A DNA stretch of 64,000 nucleotides from Bacteroidota bacterium (GTDB taxonomy: Bacteria; Bacteroidota; Bacteroidia; Chitinophagales; Chitinophagaceae), in contig JAEWHC010000009.1 of the NCBI GenBank assembly GCA_023387985.1, positions 1,116,001 to 1,180,000 on the forward strand. The letters run 5' to 3'. Positions 27,144-35,146 of this stretch are shown in pieces; within the stretch, counting starts at the first letter, position 1, and every line of letters begins with the position of its first letter. The notes under the pieces are model-generated. The model was not told the DNA's origin, did not search any database, and saw only the letters and a program-made list of their open reading frames with translations. Position numbers and translations under genes: made by a program.

Positions 27144-27974
27144 ATGTCAAGCGAACAAGATCATTACCAAAAAGAAGAATTCGATTATAAAAAATTGATG
27201 GAGGAAACCCGAAACGATATTCCTCCTCAACAGGCACCTCACAAGAGTAACTGCAAAAGCAAAAATATCTGGGGATTATTCCTGATCGTTTACGGCGTGT
27301 TGTTCTTATTGAAAACAATGAATATTGGTTTTCCCAGGGATATTTTCCGCTGGGAATATATCCTCATAGCCGTTGGACTGATCCTCGGATTTAATGCACG
27401 TTGGAAAGGTACAAGCTGGCTCGCCCTGGTCGCGATTGGCGCTGTTTTCCTGTTTTCAGATGCAATTTTTTCTTCCAACAAAGTAGCATTTCCCCTGATC
27501 ATGATCCTGGCAGGTGTGCTTTGGTTCTACCGTGGAAGAAAATCTTATAATAACCCGTATGACGACTGGACCGGTAACGCAACTCCTGAAAAAGAAGGTA
27601 CTCAGTCCAGTATTCCTCCCGGGCCGGTGGATCAATCGGAAAAACTCGATATAACGGCCATTTTTGCCGGCATAAAGAAAAATGTTGTTTCCAAGAGTTT
27701 CAAAGGGGGAGATGTTGTGGCCATATTTGGAGGAGCCGAAATTAATCTTATGAATGCGGATTTCTATGGCAAGATCAAACTTGATTCTGTGAATATTTGC
27801 GGTGGTACCAAGATTTTTGTTCCGGCAGATTGGGATGTGCGCAGTGAAGCTGTGGCCATTTTAGGCGGAGTGGAAGATAAACGGAGGATACGCCCCGATT
27901 ATATCAATCCCAATAAACGCCTGGTCATTGACGGCGTTGCATTAATGGGTGGAATAGAAATTCGAACTTTGTAA
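27144..27974 (+). CDS. LiaF-like membrane protein (DUF5668 plus C-terminal LiaF beta domain)
   Basis: The N-terminal 45 residues are hydrophilic. Four hydrophobic segments follow at about 45-135, fitting the LiaF/DUF5668 membrane unit ('WGLFLIVYGVLFLLKTMNIG'). The C-terminal part (about 165-276) is a repetitive beta fold ('AIFAGIKKNVVSKSFKGGD', 'AIFGGAEINLMNADF', VAILGGVEDKRR) typical of LiaF-like cell-envelope proteins. In Firmicutes LiaF restrains the kinase LiaS. Here a LytS-type kinase gene starts 25 bases downstream, so a similar role is inferred. Confidence 0.82.
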   Translation: MSSEQDHYQKEEFDYKKLMEETRNDIPPQQAPHKSNCKSKNIWGLFLIVYGVLFLLKTMNIGFPRDIFRWEYILIAVGLILGFNARWKGTSWLALVAIGAVFLFSDAIFSSNKVAFPLIMILAGVLWFYRGRKSYNNPYDDWTGNATPEKEGTQSSIPPGPVDQSEKLDITAIFAGIKKNVVSKSFKGGDVVAIFGGAEINLMNADFYGKIKLDSVNICGGTKIFVPADWDVRSEAVAILGGVEDKRRIRPDYINPNKRLVIDGVALMGGIEIRTL

Positions 27975-27999
27975 AGACCGTATATAAAATATACCACAA

Positions 28000-29058
28000 T
28001 TGTCAGCATCCCCTTTTCACAATATCCGGTTTATATGGTTGTTTATTATGGCCTGGTGGCTATGGGTGGTGGTTCATGCCGCAACCCTGGTAAGCCTCGG
28101 ATTTGATTTGACCCCCGCCATAATCGACAGCCTGGTAAGCAACCTGCTCCTCGCCGGAACGGTTTTCCTGATCGCCAACAGCATACGCTTTTATATACCT
28201 GAAGGACACCGGAATTTTTACCTTTTGATATTGATTATCCTCATGACATTCATTTGGTTTACCTTACTCAGAACAATCCTGTTGTTGCTGCCCCTCAATG
28301 TATCCGACTACGGGTTGTTCTTCAGCAAATCAACGCCAATCCGCCTTGCTTCCGGTTTCCTTTTGCTGGGTGTGGCATCGCTGGTTTTTCTGGTATGGCG
28401 GCTGATGAAAGAAAACCAGGAAGAAGAAGGACGCCAATCCGCCCTGGAAAAAATGGCAAGGGAAGCAGAGCTACACAGTTTACGGCAGCAACTCCAACCC
28501 CATTTTTTATTCAACAGCCTAAACAGCATTAATGCACTTGTGGTAAGCGACAGCAGGCAGGCACGCACGATGATTACGCAACTGAGTGACTACCTGCGTG
28601 GTACCATACGCAAAGACGAACAACAATGGAACACGTTGGAAAATGAACTGCGGCATCTCGAACTTTACCTCAACATCGAAAAAGTTCGTTTTGGCGAACG
28701 GCTGAACACCCGGATCAAAGTGGATGAAGAAGTACTGCAGTTTCAAATACCCGCATTGCTTTTGCAGCCTGTAATGGAAAATGCCATTAAATTCGGGCTG
28801 TATGGCGTGACGGACAACGTTGAAATCATTTTGCGTGCTGCAATGCTTGACCAGGAGCTGGAAATCATCGTTACCAATCCTTTCGAACCCGGTAGCCATC
28901 CGGGTGGGAAAGGCACGGGATTCGGGCTTCAGTCAGTAACCAAACGACTACAATTGCTGTACGGCAAGACCGGTTTATTGTCCACACACGAACAGGGAAA
29001 AATATTTATTACACGGATTTTAATACCCAGAAGTAATGTACAAAGTGCTGATTATTGA
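28000..29058 (+). CDS. LytS-type membrane sensor histidine kinase
   Basis: The start is TTG. Four hydrophobic segments (about 8-130) are followed by a short coiled linker and a His_kinase domain (PF06580 type). The phosphoacceptor His lies in LRQQLQPHFLFNSLNSINAL. The ATPase domain has 'PALLLQPVMENAIKFGLYG' (N box) and KGTGFGLQSVTKRL (G box). There is no periplasmic sensor domain, so sensing is in the membrane or through the LiaF-like protein upstream. Its end overlaps the response-regulator gene by 23 bases. Confidence 0.9.
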   Translation: MSASPFHNIRFIWLFIMAWWLWVVVHAATLVSLGFDLTPAIIDSLVSNLLLAGTVFLIANSIRFYIPEGHRNFYLLILIILMTFIWFTLLRTILLLLPLNVSDYGLFFSKSTPIRLASGFLLLGVASLVFLVWRLMKENQEEEGRQSALEKMAREAELHSLRQQLQPHFLFNSLNSINALVVSDSRQARTMITQLSDYLRGTIRKDEQQWNTLENELRHLELYLNIEKVRFGERLNTRIKVDEEVLQFQIPALLLQPVMENAIKFGLYGVTDNVEIILRAAMLDQELEIIVTNPFEPGSHPGGKGTGFGLQSVTKRLQLLYGKTGLLSTHEQGKIFITRILIPRSNVQSADY

Positions 29059-29776
29059 CGATGAACCCCTTGCCCGGATGCTGGTTAAGGAAATGCTTCA
29101 GCAACATAACGACTGTCAGCTTTGTGGCGAATGCTCAGATGGCTTTGAGGGACTGAAAAAGATTCAGGAAGTGGGGCCCGATCTTGTGTTCCTGGACGTG
29201 CAAATGCCCAGGATCAATGGATTTGAAATGCTGGAAGTACTGGATGATCCCCCGGCCGTTATTTTCACTACGGCTTTTGATGAATACGCCATACGGGCCT
29301 TTGAGCAAAACGCCATGGATTATTTGCTCAAGCCTTTCAGCCAGGACAGGTTTGATCAGGCATTGCAGAAATTCAGGGAACGTTATGTTCAGCCTCTACC
29401 AGACCAACTCTCCCATACTGTTGATGATTCCCCGGCTTTGCCGGGACAAAATGATCGTATCGTAATTCGGGATAACGGGCAGGTCAAGATTATACCCATT
29501 CAGGATGTTTTTTTCCTTGAAGCAGCAGACGATTTCGTAAAAGTTCACCTTGAAAAAAGCCATTTTCTAAAGAAGAAAACCATGGCTTCATTTGAAAAGA
29601 CATTGCCCATGGAAGGTTTCGTCCGCGTTCACCGGTCTTTCATCATTTCCGTGAGCCGGTTGACAAAGCTTGTACCTTATGAAAAGGACGGTATGCTGGC
29701 TGTATTGTCAAACGGCATGAAAATTCCCGTAAGTAAATCTGGCTATGCCCGGCTAAAGACCATTTTAGGGATATAA
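29036..29776 (+). CDS. LytTR-family response regulator
   Basis: The receiver domain (about 1-120) has the acidic pair IIDDE, the phosphorylated Asp54 in VFLDVQMP and the switch Thr/Lys (FTTAFDEYA, LKPFS). A LytTR DNA-binding domain (about 145-246) follows, with VFFLEAADDFVKVHLEK and GFVRVHRSFIIS. It is the partner of the overlapping kinase gene. No repeat pair typical of a LytTR operator was found near the operon. Confidence 0.93.
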   Translation: MYKVLIIDDEPLARMLVKEMLQQHNDCQLCGECSDGFEGLKKIQEVGPDLVFLDVQMPRINGFEMLEVLDDPPAVIFTTAFDEYAIRAFEQNAMDYLLKPFSQDRFDQALQKFRERYVQPLPDQLSHTVDDSPALPGQNDRIVIRDNGQVKIIPIQDVFFLEAADDFVKVHLEKSHFLKKKTMASFEKTLPMEGFVRVHRSFIISVSRLTKLVPYEKDGMLAVLSNGMKIPVSKSGYARLKTILGI

Positions 29777-29806
29777 CCGATCATTTTTTTGACGCATTTT
29801 TGCTGC

Positions 29807-31045
29807 ATGCATGAACAGGCAGACATTATTGTTGTGGGAGGCGGGGCATCCGGATTTTTTTGCGCGGTAAATGCCGCCCGCCTGGCACCCGGCAAAAAGG
29901 TCATGCTTTTGGAAAAATCGGGCAAATTGTTGCAAAAAGTGAGGATCAGCGGTGGTGGAAGGTGCAATCTCACGCATTACGGCAAAGACATTCAGGAAAT
30001 GGCCCGGTGTTATCCGAGAGGGGAAAGGTTCGTAAAAAAAGCTTTCCACCATTTTTTTGTGCAGGATACCATCGATTGGTTTGAAGCAAGAGGAGTACAG
30101 TTGAAAGCCGAAAAAGACGGCCGTATGTTTCCTCTGACCGACAGTTCCGAAACGGTGATGAATGCCCTTTTGCAGGAGGCCGGGCATCTCGGAGTGATTA
30201 TCCACCACGGTTTTCCGGCAAATGGTTTGCGAATGCTTTCGGGAGGTTTTGAAATAAAAGCCGCCGGGGGCCTGACTTATAGTGCGCCTTTTGTTTGCCT
30301 CAGTACAGGTGGCGCTCCAAAAGCATTTCAGTATGCCTGGATTGCTGATGCCACCGGTCATACCATTATTGACCCTGTGCCTTCATTGTTCACATTTAAT
30401 TTGCCGGGTCACCCTATAACGAAATTAATGGGGATAAGCACCGAAGCGATAGTCCGGTTACCGGGTACCAGATTCTCCAGCCATGGCCCATTACTCGTCA
30501 CGCACTGGGGGTTAAGCGGACCGGCCGTGCTCAAACTTTCTGCTGTGGCTGCAACCTGGCTGCAACAACAGCATTATCGTTTCCCGGTACTGCTCAGCTG
30601 GCTTCCCGCCAACGATGAAGCCAGGCTCCAAATGGTTTTTGAAGATCAACGGAGAAATCACGGCAAGGCATTGGTGAGCAACGCCAACTGGCATAAACTT
30701 CCATCAAGATTGTGGCAATTTCTTCTGGACCAATCCGGAATAACACCGCAAACCACCTGGGCAGTATTGAATGCCGGCCAGCAAAGGAAATTGTTGCAAA
30801 ACCTTCTGCATTACCCGGTGACCGTGAATGGCAAAACCACCTTCAAGGAGGAATTTGTTACTGCCGGGGGAATTGATACGGCTGAAGTAAGTCCGCAAAC
30901 GATGGAAAGCCGGAAATGTCCAGGATTGTATTTAACCGGTGAAATGTTGAATGTGGATGGAATTACCGGTGGCTTTAATTTTCAGTTTGCCTGGACGAGT
31001 GGATTTCTGGCAGCTAAATCCATTGCTGAAAAGTTGAATGCATAG
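29807..31045 (+). CDS. HI0933/YhiN-family flavoprotein
   Basis: A predicted FAD-dependent oxidoreductase of unknown substrate. The dinucleotide fold ADIIVVGGGASGFFCA opens the protein, followed by the family signature 'KVRISGGGRCNLTH' and a closing 'TGEMLNVDGITGGFNFQFAW', which binds FAD. I prefer the ATG at 29807, close to the GxGxxG fold, over one six codons upstream. At about 412 residues it is normal for HI0933. It follows the response regulator by some 30 bases but is probably unrelated to it. Confidence 0.88.
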   Translation: MHEQADIIVVGGGASGFFCAVNAARLAPGKKVMLLEKSGKLLQKVRISGGGRCNLTHYGKDIQEMARCYPRGERFVKKAFHHFFVQDTIDWFEARGVQLKAEKDGRMFPLTDSSETVMNALLQEAGHLGVIIHHGFPANGLRMLSGGFEIKAAGGLTYSAPFVCLSTGGAPKAFQYAWIADATGHTIIDPVPSLFTFNLPGHPITKLMGISTEAIVRLPGTRFSSHGPLLVTHWGLSGPAVLKLSAVAATWLQQQHYRFPVLLSWLPANDEARLQMVFEDQRRNHGKALVSNANWHKLPSRLWQFLLDQSGITPQTTWAVLNAGQQRKLLQNLLHYPVTVNGKTTFKEEFVTAGGIDTAEVSPQTMESRKCPGLYLTGEMLNVDGITGGFNFQFAWTSGFLAAKSIAEKLNA

Positions 31046-31094
31046 GTGCACGCCATAAACAACGAAAATATTTCTCTTTTGTGGCATGAGGCAG

Positions 31095-31124
31095 TTTGTG
31101 AACAGGTTGATTCAATTAACTTTG
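31095..31124 (+). promoter_or_regulatory. Promoter of the citrate synthase gene
   Basis: TTTG (31095-31098) and TAACTTTG (31117-31124) match the Bacteroidota -33 and -7 elements, with 18 bases between. The predicted leader is about 40 bases. Confidence 0.65.
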
Positions 31125-31168
31125 AAGGAATTTGAATAACCTCAAAGCATAATTGATAATTTAGAGAT

Positions 31169-32494
31169 ATGGGTCAGTTAAAAGATAAATTCAGGGCAAA
31201 AGCGGACGAAGCCAGTGCAGAAATCAGGCAGTTACTTAAAGAACATGGAAATGATGTGATCGGCGAGGTTAAGCTCTCCCAGATTTACCAGGGTATGCGT
31301 GGCATAACAGGACTGGTTTCCGAAACTTCTTTGCTGGATGCGCAGGATGGTATCCGTTTCCGCGGGTATTCTATACCACAACTCCGCGAGTTGCTCCCAA
31401 AAGCTCCCGGCGGTTCTGAGCCCTTGCCTGAAGGGTTGTTTTACCTTATGCTGATTGGTGACATACCTACTGAGGAGGATGTAACCTATGTGACCCAATT
31501 GCTGCAAAGAAGAAGCCATGTACCAAACCACGTGTTTAAGGTGCTTGACACCATGCCGTTGAATACCCACCCGATGACCATGTTCGTTACGGGAGTAATG
31601 GCCCTGCAGACAGAAAGTGTCTTCGCTAGGAAATATGCACAAGGCCTCCACAAGAAAGATTACTGGGATGCCACTTTTGATGATGTGCTGACCCTCATCG
31701 CCCGCTTGCCACGGATCGCCGCTTATATCTACCGTCGGAAATATTACGATGGTGATGATATTAATCCTGATGGCATGCTCGACTGGGCTGGAAACCTTGC
31801 TCATATGCTCGGATACAGCAACGAAAGCTTCCGCGAACTGATGCGCTTATATATGACTATACACGCCGATCATGAAGGAGGCAATGTGAGTGCACATACT
31901 ACACACCTTGTTGGTAGTGCTTTAAGCGATGCCTATCTTTCTTATGCCGCTGGAATGAATGGCCTGGCCGGCCCCTTGCACGGACTCGCCAACCAGGAAG
32001 TGATCAAATGGATATTTGAAATGCAGAATGAACTGGGCACAGACCTTCCTTCAAAAGAGCAGATAACGGAATACGTTAACCAAACCCTTAGTGAAGGTAA
32101 AGTCGTTCCGGGTTATGGACATGCCGTGCTTCGGCAGACAGATCCACGCTTTACCGCGCAAATGGAATTTGGTAAAAAGCATATGCCTGATGATAAACTT
32201 TGCCGCACGGTATGGAATATTTATGAAGTAGTTCCAGGTATTCTGGAAAGCCTGGGCAAAGTGAAAAACCCCTGGCCAAATGTGGATTCGCACAGTGGCG
32301 CTTTGCTGGTACACTACAACATGCGTGAATACGAATTCTACACCGTTTTATTTGCTGTTAGCCGTGCATTGGGTGTTTTGGCAAACCTGGTCTGGTCGAG
32401 GGCACTGGGCTTTCCACTCGAAAGGCCGAAGAGCGTAACCACCAAACTGGTGAAACGATGGCTGAATGGTGAAGATGAGGTGTGGGGAGATTAA
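31169..32494 (+). CDS. Citrate synthase of the mitochondrial (eukaryotic) type
   Basis: Condenses acetyl-CoA and oxaloacetate at the entry of the TCA cycle. The catalytic His/His/Asp are in GLAGPLHGLANQE, VPGYGHAVLR and KNPWPNVDSHSG. Long blocks match animal and plant mitochondrial citrate synthase rather than the usual bacterial GltA: 'GIRFRGYSIPQLRELLPKA', LPEGLFYLMLIGDIPTEE, 'TIHADHEGGNVSAHTTHLVG', WSRALGFPLERPKS. At 441 residues it equals the mature eukaryotic enzyme, without a transit peptide. It is transcribed alone from its own promoter. Confidence 0.95.
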   Translation: MGQLKDKFRAKADEASAEIRQLLKEHGNDVIGEVKLSQIYQGMRGITGLVSETSLLDAQDGIRFRGYSIPQLRELLPKAPGGSEPLPEGLFYLMLIGDIPTEEDVTYVTQLLQRRSHVPNHVFKVLDTMPLNTHPMTMFVTGVMALQTESVFARKYAQGLHKKDYWDATFDDVLTLIARLPRIAAYIYRRKYYDGDDINPDGMLDWAGNLAHMLGYSNESFRELMRLYMTIHADHEGGNVSAHTTHLVGSALSDAYLSYAAGMNGLAGPLHGLANQEVIKWIFEMQNELGTDLPSKEQITEYVNQTLSEGKVVPGYGHAVLRQTDPRFTAQMEFGKKHMPDDKLCRTVWNIYEVVPGILESLGKVKNPWPNVDSHSGALLVHYNMREYEFYTVLFAVSRALGVLANLVWSRALGFPLERPKSVTTKLVKRWLNGEDEVWGD

Positions 32495-32718
32495 TGGTTG
32501 AGGGCTTTATACCGTTACAGCTACGCGGCGTATTGCGGGTTTTTGATTATGAATGCTTTGCCGCAGTGGGACATAAAAAACGATAATGGGATTTGATAAA
32601 GTTGGATTTTCATCCCAACGAATTTTTGGTTCCCTTATGCACGTTTTTCTTCAGAATTAAACGCAAAGGAATTACAAGATAAATAGTGTATTAAAATTTA
32701 CTCCTCATTCAAACATAT

Positions 32719-33600
32719 ATGGATTTCAAGCCTAATGAATTTTTTATAGGTTTGGTGGAATTCATCACCATACTACTACCAGGCGCTGTGCTGGCTTCCA
32801 TTCTATTGCTGGTTGAGGCCAATCATCCGCTTCAAGCAAATCATGCGCTGTATCAATACGCCTTTTCTGACGATACAAAAATAATATTCTGGGTGGTGGT
32901 TATCTTTTCTTCATTTGGCTTAGGTTATTTTTTAAGTTCAATTGCATCCGGTTTGGATGCATTATATGATCCAATCAGGAAACAATTTTCTCCTTACGAG
33001 GAAGATTTACGTGAGCGATTTAAGTACAACAGCCTTTCCAAAAAAGAAAGGAATACATTTTTGAAGGTTTATGAACGGCATATTGAAGAAATGAAGAAGA
33101 ATGAATATTTGGAAGAGGTCATGGTGAATTCCGAAAAGGAAAAAATATTTGAAGGCTATAAAATAACATTTGCAAACAATATTTTCAGGAAACTATTGGG
33201 GGTGATTTTTAAACTTAATTACCATATCAAAATTGATAGGAGCTATGAAGAGGCAAGAAAAATTTTGAACCAGCAACCCATAGCGGTTAGAAATGCAGCC
33301 AACACGTATAAATGGGCAGGCACAATCCTGGAAGCACGATATCCTTCAATTAACGAACAAGTTTCCCGAATCATGGCTGCTTCAAAATTTTTTAGAAGTA
33401 TGGTGGTTGTATCCTTAATATATCTCGCATTGCAGCTGTGCGCTATAATTCCCTTTACCTTTTGGCAAATCAATATGCTGATTCTTGTGCTTTCCTTTCG
33501 TGAGTACATTGTGCAGCGACAAAAAAGTGTTCAAAAAACTTACCAAAGTATAGTAGTTCTGACTTATTCCGGTGACTCATTAAATATGCCAACACCCTAA
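32719..33600 (+). CDS. Membrane protein of unknown function
   Basis: I do not recognise a family. The 293-residue product has two hydrophobic segments near the N-terminus (about 8-30 and 52-75), a hydrophilic Lys/Glu-rich cytoplasmic stretch (about 85-225), and a hydrophobic pair (about 225-265) before a short tail. The gene is more AT-rich than its neighbours and uses more AAA/GAA/ATA codons, which fits recent acquisition. It ends 20 bases before the first 94-bp repeat of the tRNA-Ala/GIY-YIG structure, so it may be part of the same small variable spot. Confidence 0.6.
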   Translation: MDFKPNEFFIGLVEFITILLPGAVLASILLLVEANHPLQANHALYQYAFSDDTKIIFWVVVIFSSFGLGYFLSSIASGLDALYDPIRKQFSPYEEDLRERFKYNSLSKKERNTFLKVYERHIEEMKKNEYLEEVMVNSEKEKIFEGYKITFANNIFRKLLGVIFKLNYHIKIDRSYEEARKILNQQPIAVRNAANTYKWAGTILEARYPSINEQVSRIMAASKFFRSMVVVSLIYLALQLCAIIPFTFWQINMLILVLSFREYIVQRQKSVQKTYQSIVVLTYSGDSLNMPTP

Positions 33601-33619
33601 AGAATTGGGAACCAGCGGA

Positions 33620-33713
33620 TAAACAGTAAACATGCCAGTGTGGTTTTTTTGTCATGGTGCCGCTCATAGCAAAAAACCCGGCAAGACCAGGTTTTCATGA
33701 GTGGAGGATATCG
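33620..33713. repeat. 94-bp direct repeat, copy 1 (distal)
   Basis: Identical over all 94 bases to 34002-34095. Read on the minus strand it holds the last 12 bases of tRNA-Ala (33702-33713), the tRNA terminator (33671-33695) and the first 14 bases of the GIY-YIG gene (33633 down to 33620). After the repeat the GIY-YIG frame runs into unrelated codons, so this copy is a truncated one. The pair brackets 288 bases. Confidence 0.97.
33671..33695 (-). terminator. Duplicated tRNA-Ala terminator (repeat copy 1)
   Basis: An exact copy of the terminator at 34053-34077: a 9-bp stem with one G-T pair, 5-base loop, then six T on the minus strand. Here it lies downstream of the GIY-YIG gene and could end its transcript. 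Confidence 0.7.
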
Positions 33714-33764
33714 TCCCGAAAGCGTTCGGAACCTCTTCCCCGAAGGCTTTCGGGGCATGCAAGC
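33702..33764 (-). pseudogene. Degenerate 3' half of tRNA-Ala with two palindromic inserts
   Basis: Three blocks of tRNA-Ala sequence survive in the correct order. CATGCAAGC (33756-33764) comes from the anticodon arm, ACCTCTT (33731-33737) from the anticodon-stem and variable-loop region, and the last 12 bases lie at 33702-33713. Between them, two GC-rich palindromes replace the rest: CCCCGAA-GGCT-TTCGGGG (33738-33755) in the anticodon arm, and TCCCGAA-AGCG-TTCGGA (33714-33730) exactly where the T arm should be. It cannot be a working tRNA. The 5' half is absent. Confidence 0.6.
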
Positions 33765-33766
33765 AG

Positions 33767-34015
33767 TTATTTGCTGCTCTGAATAAGCCATTCAATATAT
33801 TTTCGGCTTTTTTTCGCCTTAATTATTCTTTCCCGCTGCCTGGCCAATTGTCTTGTATCATAATGCTCAGTGTAAACGGTTTTCCAGTCAGCAGCTTTTG
33901 CCGTAAAAGTTGAAAATCCGGTGTTATGTTGAAGCAGACGAGGCTCCAAATCGCTTGTATGACCTACATAATAACGATCCAATTTTTGAGAATATAAAAT
34001 GTAAACAGTAAACAT
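33767..34015 (-). CDS. Stand-alone GIY-YIG nuclease
   Basis: An 82-residue protein that is a bare GIY-YIG domain: VYILYS and YYVGHT give the two signature strands, Arg26 (LEPRLLQH) is the conserved Arg and Glu62 (RQRERIIKAKK) the likely metal Glu. There is no DNA-binding partner domain. It lies 37 bases past the tRNA-Ala terminator on the same strand. Its first four codons and the first two bases of the fifth are inside a 94-bp sequence repeated on its far side. Such small genes are frequent, often multicopy, in Bacteroidota; I infer a tRNA-linked mobile unit. Confidence 0.88.
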   Translation of the reverse strand: MFTVYILYSQKLDRYYVGHTSDLEPRLLQHNTGFSTFTAKAADWKTVYTEHYDTRQLARQRERIIKAKKSRKYIEWLIQSSK

Positions 34016-34083
34016 GCCAGTGTGGTTTTTTTGTCATGGTGCCGCTCATAGCAAAAAACCCGGCAAGACCAGGTTTTCATGAG

Positions 34084-34095
<12 letters not shown>
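34002..34095. repeat. 94-bp direct repeat, copy 2 (tRNA-proximal)
   Basis: This copy joins the intact tRNA-Ala gene (its last 12 bases are 34084-34095) to the intact GIY-YIG gene (start at 34015). It is offset from copy 1 by exactly 382 bases with no mismatch. It is the likely parent arrangement, with copy 1 being the duplicate or scar. Confidence 0.97.
34053..34077 (-). terminator. tRNA-Ala terminator
   Basis: On the minus strand AAAACCTGG and CCGGGTTTT form a 9-bp stem (one T-G pair) around TCTTG, followed by extra T. It lies 6 bases past the tRNA 3' end. Confidence 0.8.
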
Positions 34096-34157
<62 letters not shown>

Positions 34158-34381
34158 TATTGGGCGGCAAAAATAGGAGCTTCTTCCTTACAACCAAAAT
34201 TTTTCATTTTATTGGTTTATATTACATGAAAAATCAATTGATCCTCTAAAATCCTCGTGCTGGCCCAACTAACCGAAAAATCAGGTGGATCGATCGTGAA
34301 GACGAATGGGGATCCGGGCAATTGAAAGAAATAGAAAATCAGGCATGATTTTTTTAATCCATTAAATACACAATCAAACAA

Positions 34382-35146
34382 GTGAAGGAACAAATCAATT
34401 CAGCGCTGCTCAATATCGGGGAATATACCCATTTCTTTCTCCGGTTTATCAGGAATATTTTTCGGAAAGGGTTTGAGTGGCAGGAATTTTTCAGGCAATG
34501 TTTTAAAATCGGGAACCAGACATTGGGGATCATTGTGCTTACCGGATTTGTAATCGGCTTTGTGTTGACCCTTCAATCTGTGCCGGTACTGAAGGATTTT
34601 GGCGCGTTAAGCTATACCCCGGGTATGGTTGCGGTCTCCGTATTCCGTGAGCTCGGCCCGGTGATTACTGCTCTCATTTGTGCGGGAAAGATAAGCTCCG
34701 GCATTGGAGCTGAATTGGGCAGTATGCGTGTAACTGAACAAATAGACGCCATGGAAATATCAGGCGCCAACCCAACCCAATACCTGGTAGTAACCCGCAT
34801 TCTCGCTTGCTTTCTGATGATCCCATTGCTCACCATTTTTGCCAACGCCGCCGCCCTGCTTGGGGGATTTGCAGGTATGATTACCGTAAGCGATATGACC
34901 TTAAGCCTTTATTTCAGGAAAAGTTTTAGCGCGCTGGGTTTTTCAGATGTGTTCCCATCGCTCATCAAAACCTTCTTTTTCGGATTGGCCATTGGTTTAA
35001 TCGGCAGTTTTAAGGGAATTTTCAGCAAAGGCGGCACAGAGAGCGTAGGGGAAGCAGCGAAATCAGCCGTGGTTACCTCTTCAGTATGGATCATTATTAT
35101 CGACGCAATCGCAGTTCAAATCACCAATATCTTGTATTATTCATGA
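34382..35146 (+). CDS. mlaE: MlaE-family ABC permease
   Basis: The membrane subunit of the Mla phospholipid transporter that keeps the outer membrane asymmetric. The 254-residue protein has five to six hydrophobic segments and the family blocks 'FRELGPVITALICAGKISSG', IGAELGSMRVTEQIDAMEI and LKTFFFGLAIGLIG. The start is GTG at 34382. The ATPase gene overlaps its stop by four bases. Confidence 0.93.
   Translation: MKEQINSALLNIGEYTHFFLRFIRNIFRKGFEWQEFFRQCFKIGNQTLGIIVLTGFVIGFVLTLQSVPVLKDFGALSYTPGMVAVSVFRELGPVITALICAGKISSGIGAELGSMRVTEQIDAMEISGANPTQYLVVTRILACFLMIPLLTIFANAAALLGGFAGMITVSDMTLSLYFRKSFSALGFSDVFPSLIKTFFFGLAIGLIGSFKGIFSKGGTESVGEAAKSAVVTSSVWIIIIDAIAVQITNILYYS

Noticed and set aside
33597..33791. 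Short minus-strand frame across the distal repeat
   Set aside because: It reads through the repeat in a frame different from GIY-YIG and matches nothing; most likely chance.
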